A DNA stretch of 64,000 bases from Streptomyces ardesiacus. GTDB lineage: Bacteria > Actinomycetota > Actinomycetes > Streptomycetales > Streptomycetaceae. The notes beneath the pieces are model-generated. The model saw nothing but the letters and a program-made list of their open reading frames with translations. It was not told the origin of the DNA and did no database searches. This document shows positions 60,614 through 64,000 of this stretch, in pieces; position 1 is the first letter of the stretch; each line of letters begins with the position of its first letter. A program made the position numbers and the translations under genes. The DNA lies in assembly GCF_003112575.1 (NCBI RefSeq), contig NZ_BEWC01000005.1, forward strand, positions 496,001 through 560,000, given 5' to 3'.

Positions 60614-61453
60614 TCAGGCGGCGAGGGCGAACGCGTCGCTCGGCGGACCACGCCTGATGACCGTGTGCTGGAGCGCGGTGGTCCGGGGCCGCGGCGGCAC
60701 CCACAGAGCGGGGCGCGGCGGACGCGGGCCCGTGCCCGGGGCACCGGCCAGCCCGGCGTGCAGGGCGCGCACCAGGAAGAGCGCGGCGCGCAGGGCGCGT
60801 ACGAACGCCGCTTCGGCCACGCAGTGGGCCGAGTGCGCCGACAGTTCGACGAGCCGGGCCAGCGCCAGGTCCCCGCGGCGCAGCAGCCAGCCCGCGGCGA
60901 GGGCCGCGAGGACGTGGCCGAGCAGCATCGGCAGGGACGGCAGCAGCGCGGCGGAGGCGCCGGCGGTGGACAGGGCGTCGGCCGGGTGGTGCGCCGCGCC
61001 GGTGGTGACGTCGGGGGCGATCCGCGCGTCGGAGAGGATGCGCTGGGCCTGGGTCGGGCTGATCGCCGCCGCGGTGGTCCCGCAGACCAGCCGTGCGGCC
61101 TGCTGGACCAGCGAGGCGTCGGACAGCGCGCCCGTCCCGGCGCCGGACGCGGTGGCCGGGGCGGCGACGGCGCTGCCGTGCTGGCCCAGCCCGAACAGGA
61201 TGTGCAGCGCGGTCTGCCCGAGGGACAGCAGCGTCACGATGCCGGCCAGCGAACGCCGGCGTCCGGCGAGCGGCACGGCGACCAGGACCGCCCCGAGGAA
61301 TCCCGCGCCCAGCGACCACGGCGCGACGCTGGCGCAGGAGGCGAGGGTGTGCCCCGCCGCGGCCAGCACGACGCAGACCGCGGCGAACACCGCGGCCCGC
61401 AGCATCCGGAGATCGTTCCCGGAGCGCGCCGATGGCGGGTGGGGGGCAGTCAT
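60614..61453 (-). CDS. Multi-spanning membrane protein of unknown function
   Basis: A 279-residue protein with about five spans (residues 20-40, 45-62, 70-90, 175-195 and 230-250), an internal Ala/Ser-rich loop and a basic Pro/Arg-rich C-terminus. No family recognised. It lies 129 bp upstream of YcnI in the same direction and so may belong to the copper cluster, but it lacks clear copper motifs. ATG 61453. Confidence 0.65.
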   Translation of the reverse strand: MTAPHPPSARSGNDLRMLRAAVFAAVCVVLAAAGHTLASCASVAPWSLGAGFLGAVLVAVPLAGRRRSLAGIVTLLSLGQTALHILFGLGQHGSAVAAPATASGAGTGALSDASLVQQAARLVCGTTAAAISPTQAQRILSDARIAPDVTTGAAHHPADALSTAGASAALLPSLPMLLGHVLAALAAGWLLRRGDLALARLVELSAHSAHCVAEAAFVRALRAALFLVRALHAGLAGAPGTGPRPPRPALWVPPRPRTTALQHTVIRRGPPSDAFALAA

Positions 61454-61695
61454 GGCGGGCTCATCATCGCACCCGCGGCCCCCGCGCCGTACGGCAGGTC
61501 CACAAGATGCCGTACGACCGGAAGGTGGGGAACGGCACCGAAGGTCACCTTCTGTCGTGTGCCGCCTCCGCATACACCGATCGGCGGCACCGACGCATCC
61601 GCCGGACGAGCGGTGTCACGGCCGCGGTGTGCTTACACCCGGGGGCGAGGGGCAATACGTATCGGTATGTCGAGCCGCGGCCGGGAGGCTGGAGC

Positions 61696-62151
61696 ATGAG
61701 CATCTGGTGGTCACTCCATTTGCGGCGCGAGGCTGCGAGCGTGCCCCTGGCCCGCCGCCTGCTGATCGGCACCATGGAGACCGCGGGCGTCGACCCGGAC
61801 ATCTCCTTCGACCTCTCCGTCGCGCTGAGCGAGGCCTGCGCCAACGCCGTCGAGCACGGCGGGGACGACGGGCCCGGCGAGGCGTACCGCGTCACGGCCT
61901 ACCTCGACGGCGAACTGTGCCGTATCGAGGTCGCCGACACGGGCCCCGGTTTCCCCGCCGCCGCACCGGGCGGTCCGCAGGAGGCGGCCCGTCCGGCGGC
62001 CCCGGAGGCGGAGAGCGGACGGGGTCTGTGTCTCATCCGGGAGCTCGCCGACCACGTCCACATCGGGAGTGCGCCGGGGCGCGCGGGTGCCGTGGTGAGC
62101 TTCGACAAGATCCTCAAGTGGCGCGAGAACGCGCCGCTGGTGGCGGTCTGA
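61696..62151 (+). CDS. HATPase anti-sigma factor/serine kinase (RsbW type)
   Basis: A 151-residue GHKL ATPase: N-box SEACANAVEHGG (N50), G1 DTGPGFP and G2 GRGLCLIRELADHV. Such small proteins phosphorylate anti-sigma-factor antagonists and bind sigma factors. In streptomycetes many are orphans. The gene starts at ATG 61696, just after GGAG. A partial PP2C gene is nearby (63.8 kb) on the opposite strand, a common pairing in these switches. Confidence 0.85.
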   Translation: MSIWWSLHLRREAASVPLARRLLIGTMETAGVDPDISFDLSVALSEACANAVEHGGDDGPGEAYRVTAYLDGELCRIEVADTGPGFPAAAPGGPQEAARPAAPEAESGRGLCLIRELADHVHIGSAPGRAGAVVSFDKILKWRENAPLVAV

Positions 62152-62174
62152 CGGGCACAGCCGCGCGGGAACGC

Positions 62175-62208
62175 CGACGGCCGGGCACCACGCGGTGCCC
62201 GGCCGTCG
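62175..62208. terminator. Bidirectional terminator between RsbW-type gene and pepP
   Basis: A perfect 15-bp stem (62175-62189 with 62194-62208) with ACGC loop between convergent stops. Confidence 0.8.
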
Positions 62209-62217
62209 TACGACGGG

Positions 62218-63711
62218 TCAGCCCTTCAGCGCGGCCATCCACTCCTCGACCTCGTCCGAGCGGCGCGGCAGGCCGGCGGACAGGTTCCGGTTGCCGTCGG
62301 CGGTGACGAGGATGTCGTCCTCGATGCGCACGCCGATGCCCCGGTACTCCTCGGGCACGGTCAGGTCGTCGGCCTGGAAGTACAGCCCCGGCTCGACGGT
62401 GAGCACCATGCCGGGCTCCAGCGTGCCGTCCACGTACGACTCCACGCGCGCCGCGGCGCAGTCGTGGACGTCCATGCCGAGCATGTGACCGGTGCCGTGC
62501 AGCGTCCAGCGCCGCTGCAGGCCCAGCTCGAGGACGCGCTCGACGGGACCCTCGACCAGACCCCACTCGACGAGCCGCTCGGCCAGCACGCGCTGGGAGG
62601 CGTCGTGGAAGTCGCGGTACTTGGCGCCCGGCTTCACCGCCGCGATGCCGGCCTCCTGCGCGTCGTACACGGCGTCGTAGATCTTCTTCTGCAGCTCGCT
62701 GTAGCGGCCGTTGATCGGCAGGGTGCGCGTGACGTCGGCGGTGTAGTAGGTGTGCGTCTCCACGCCGGCGTCGAGCAGCAGCAGGTCGCCGGAGCGGACC
62801 GGGCCGTCGTTGCGGACCCAGTGCAGGGTGCAGGCGTGCGGTCCCGCGGCGCAGATGGAGCCGTAACCGACGTCGTTGCCCTCGACGCGCGCGCGGAGGA
62901 AGAAGGTGCCCTCGATGTAGCGCTCGCTGGTCGCCTCGGCCTTGTCGAGGACCTTCACGACGTCCTCGAAGCCGCGCACGGTGGAGTCGACGGCCTTCTG
63001 CAGCTCGCCGATCTCGAAATCGTCCTTGACCAGGCGGGCCTCGGAGAGGAAGACGCGCAGTTCCTCGTCGTGCTCGGCGGTGACCTTGTCGGCCAGGGCC
63101 GCCTCGATGCCGGCGTCGTAGCCGCGCACGACACGCACCGGGCCGGTGGCCTCGCGCAGGGCGTCGGCCAGTTCGCGCACGTCGGAGGCGGGGATGCCGT
63201 ACAGCTTCTCGGCCTCGGTGAGGGAGTGGCGGCGGCCGACCCACAGCTCGCCCTGCCCGTTCAGCCAGAACTCGCCGTTCTCGCGGTTCGAGCGCGGCAG
63301 CAGGTAGATCGTCGCGGTGTGGCCCTCGCCCCGGGGCTCCAGGACGAGGACGCCGTCCTCGGTCTGGTTGCCGGTCAGGTAGGCGTACTCGACCGAGGCG
63401 CGGAAGGAGTACTCCGTGTCGTTGGAGCGGGTCTTCAGGTTGCCCGCGGGGATCACCAGGCGCTCGCCGGGGAAGCGGGCCGACAGCGCGGCGCGGCGGG
63501 CGGCGGTCTCGGCGGCCTGGGCGATCGGCTCCAGGTCGCGCAGCTCCGTGTCGGCCCAGCCGGACTTCATGTTCTCGCCCAGTTCGTCGGACACGCCCGG
63601 GTACAGGCCGTTCTTGCGCTGCTTGATGGGCTCCTCGGTCTCGGTCTCCGGGCCCGCTGCGTCAGCAGCAAGATCAGATACTGCCGGGTTGAGCTCCTCC
63701 GCCACGGTCAT
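62218..63711 (-). CDS. pepP: Xaa-Pro aminopeptidase (M24, aminopeptidase P)
   Basis: A 497-residue M24B metallopeptidase removing N-terminal residues before proline. The dinuclear metal ligands can be seen: the aspartates in LLDAGVETHTYYTADVTRT, the histidine of GTGHMLGMDVHD, and glutamates in TVEPGLYF and VRIEDD. The N-terminal domain (1-215) is the usual creatinase-like one. ATG 63711 is preceded by TAGGAGG. It diverges from no other gene; a partial PP2C gene follows to its right on the same strand. Confidence 0.92.
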   Translation of the reverse strand: MTVAEELNPAVSDLAADAAGPETETEEPIKQRKNGLYPGVSDELGENMKSGWADTELRDLEPIAQAAETAARRAALSARFPGERLVIPAGNLKTRSNDTEYSFRASVEYAYLTGNQTEDGVLVLEPRGEGHTATIYLLPRSNRENGEFWLNGQGELWVGRRHSLTEAEKLYGIPASDVRELADALREATGPVRVVRGYDAGIEAALADKVTAEHDEELRVFLSEARLVKDDFEIGELQKAVDSTVRGFEDVVKVLDKAEATSERYIEGTFFLRARVEGNDVGYGSICAAGPHACTLHWVRNDGPVRSGDLLLLDAGVETHTYYTADVTRTLPINGRYSELQKKIYDAVYDAQEAGIAAVKPGAKYRDFHDASQRVLAERLVEWGLVEGPVERVLELGLQRRWTLHGTGHMLGMDVHDCAAARVESYVDGTLEPGMVLTVEPGLYFQADDLTVPEEYRGIGVRIEDDILVTADGNRNLSAGLPRRSDEVEEWMAALKG

Positions 63712-63848
63712 CCTCCTAGATACGGCACTGGACCACGTCCATCGTACGGTCGTACGGAAGGGGGCCCAGGGGCGAAGGGCCTGTTACGCGAACGCACTAC
63801 CGTCCGTTATGCGTGACGTGCGGGGCGTCAGGAGCGCCGGGGCGTCCG

Positions 63849-64000
63849 TTAATCGAACCGGACCGCCAGCAGGACGACGTCCTCCTCGGAGTCCGCCTCC
63901 GCCTTCCCGCCGGGCAGCACGGTGCGCAGGACGTGCTCGACGACCGCGTCCGGGTCCTGGCGCGCGGCCCGGGGCACACCGGCCGCCGCCGCGTGCAGCC
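63849..64000 (-). CDS. PP2C/SpoIIE-type phosphatase, C-terminal end (cut by window)
   Basis: Only the last 50 codons are present. They read LHAAAAGVPRAARQDPDAVV, then a spacer and end EEDVVLLAVRFD before a TAA stop. The DDVALLAVR-like end is characteristic of SpoIIE/RsbU-type PP2C phosphatases that dephosphorylate anti-anti-sigma factors. It lies 137 bp upstream of pepP on the same strand. The N-terminus and any sensor domains are outside the window. Confidence 0.72.
   Translation of the reverse strand, partial: LHAAAAGVPRAARQDPDAVVEHVLRTVLPGGKAEADSEEDVVLLAVRFD

Overview
The window is a GC-rich chromosomal segment from a Streptomyces, or a very close relative. Evidence: strong G/C preference at third codon positions, SsgA and SsgR (streptomycete sporulation proteins), a FemX glycyl ligase, a fused CydCD, many GTG starts and four-base start/stop overlaps. 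From memory, the gene order follows the S. coelicolor chromosome just to one side of oriC (rpsF-ssb-rpsR-rplI, dnaB, ssgR-ssgA, thiC, hisC, cydABCD, serS, pheA, copper genes). I see no prophage, insertion sequence, CRISPR array or tRNA gene.

Layout. 1-5.8 kb: 3' end of a class A penicillin-binding protein, a GT87-type membrane glycosyltransferase, and a femX operon with an alanine-racemase-like gene. 5.8-11.2 kb: rpsF-ssb-rpsR-rplI behind a leader hairpin, a MATE exporter, and dnaB. 11.2-20.7 kb: a beta-lactamase-fold hydrolase, acetyltransferases, a divergent MarR/MFS pair, a Nudix hydrolase, a LysR regulator, a Cys/Met-metabolism PLP enzyme, a PtpA-type phosphatase, a holin-fold membrane protein and a cupin. 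20.8-31.6 kb: ssgR-ssgA, a YibE/F protein, a TPP riboswitch with thiC, a TerD-vWA fusion, a membrane protein, a metallophosphatase and a LacI regulator. 32-41.3 kb: hisC, then cydA-cydB-cydCD behind a perfect Rex operator, followed by a GAF histidine kinase. 41.4-47.3 kb: an M23 peptidase, a HAD hydrolase, an LLM oxidoreductase, kptA and a hydrolase-SDR fusion. 47.6-56.4 kb: a four-gene ABC-2 operon, HAD-serS, pheA and a Tat-exported DyP peroxidase. 56.4-60.5 kb: copper genes (CopCD, PCuAC, Sco, YcnI). The right edge has an anti-sigma-type ATPase, pepP and the 3' end of a PP2C phosphatase.

The main signal not explained by genes is chromosome-maintenance sequence. Seven perfect ParB parS sites (GTTTCACGTGAAAC) and three one-mismatch copies are spread over 55 kb. 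One perfect site contains the cydCD start codon, one is the centre of a 36-bp perfect palindrome between convergent genes, and one degenerate copy lies in the variable arm of the thiC riboswitch. Groups of DnaA-box-like 9-mers also occur in the long gaps before dnaB and between pheA and serS, with a single one before kptA. Together they fit an origin-proximal domain where segregation and initiation sites share space with housekeeping promoters and terminators.

Most starts given here were moved downstream of the longest possible ORF, using ribosome-binding sites and family lengths.
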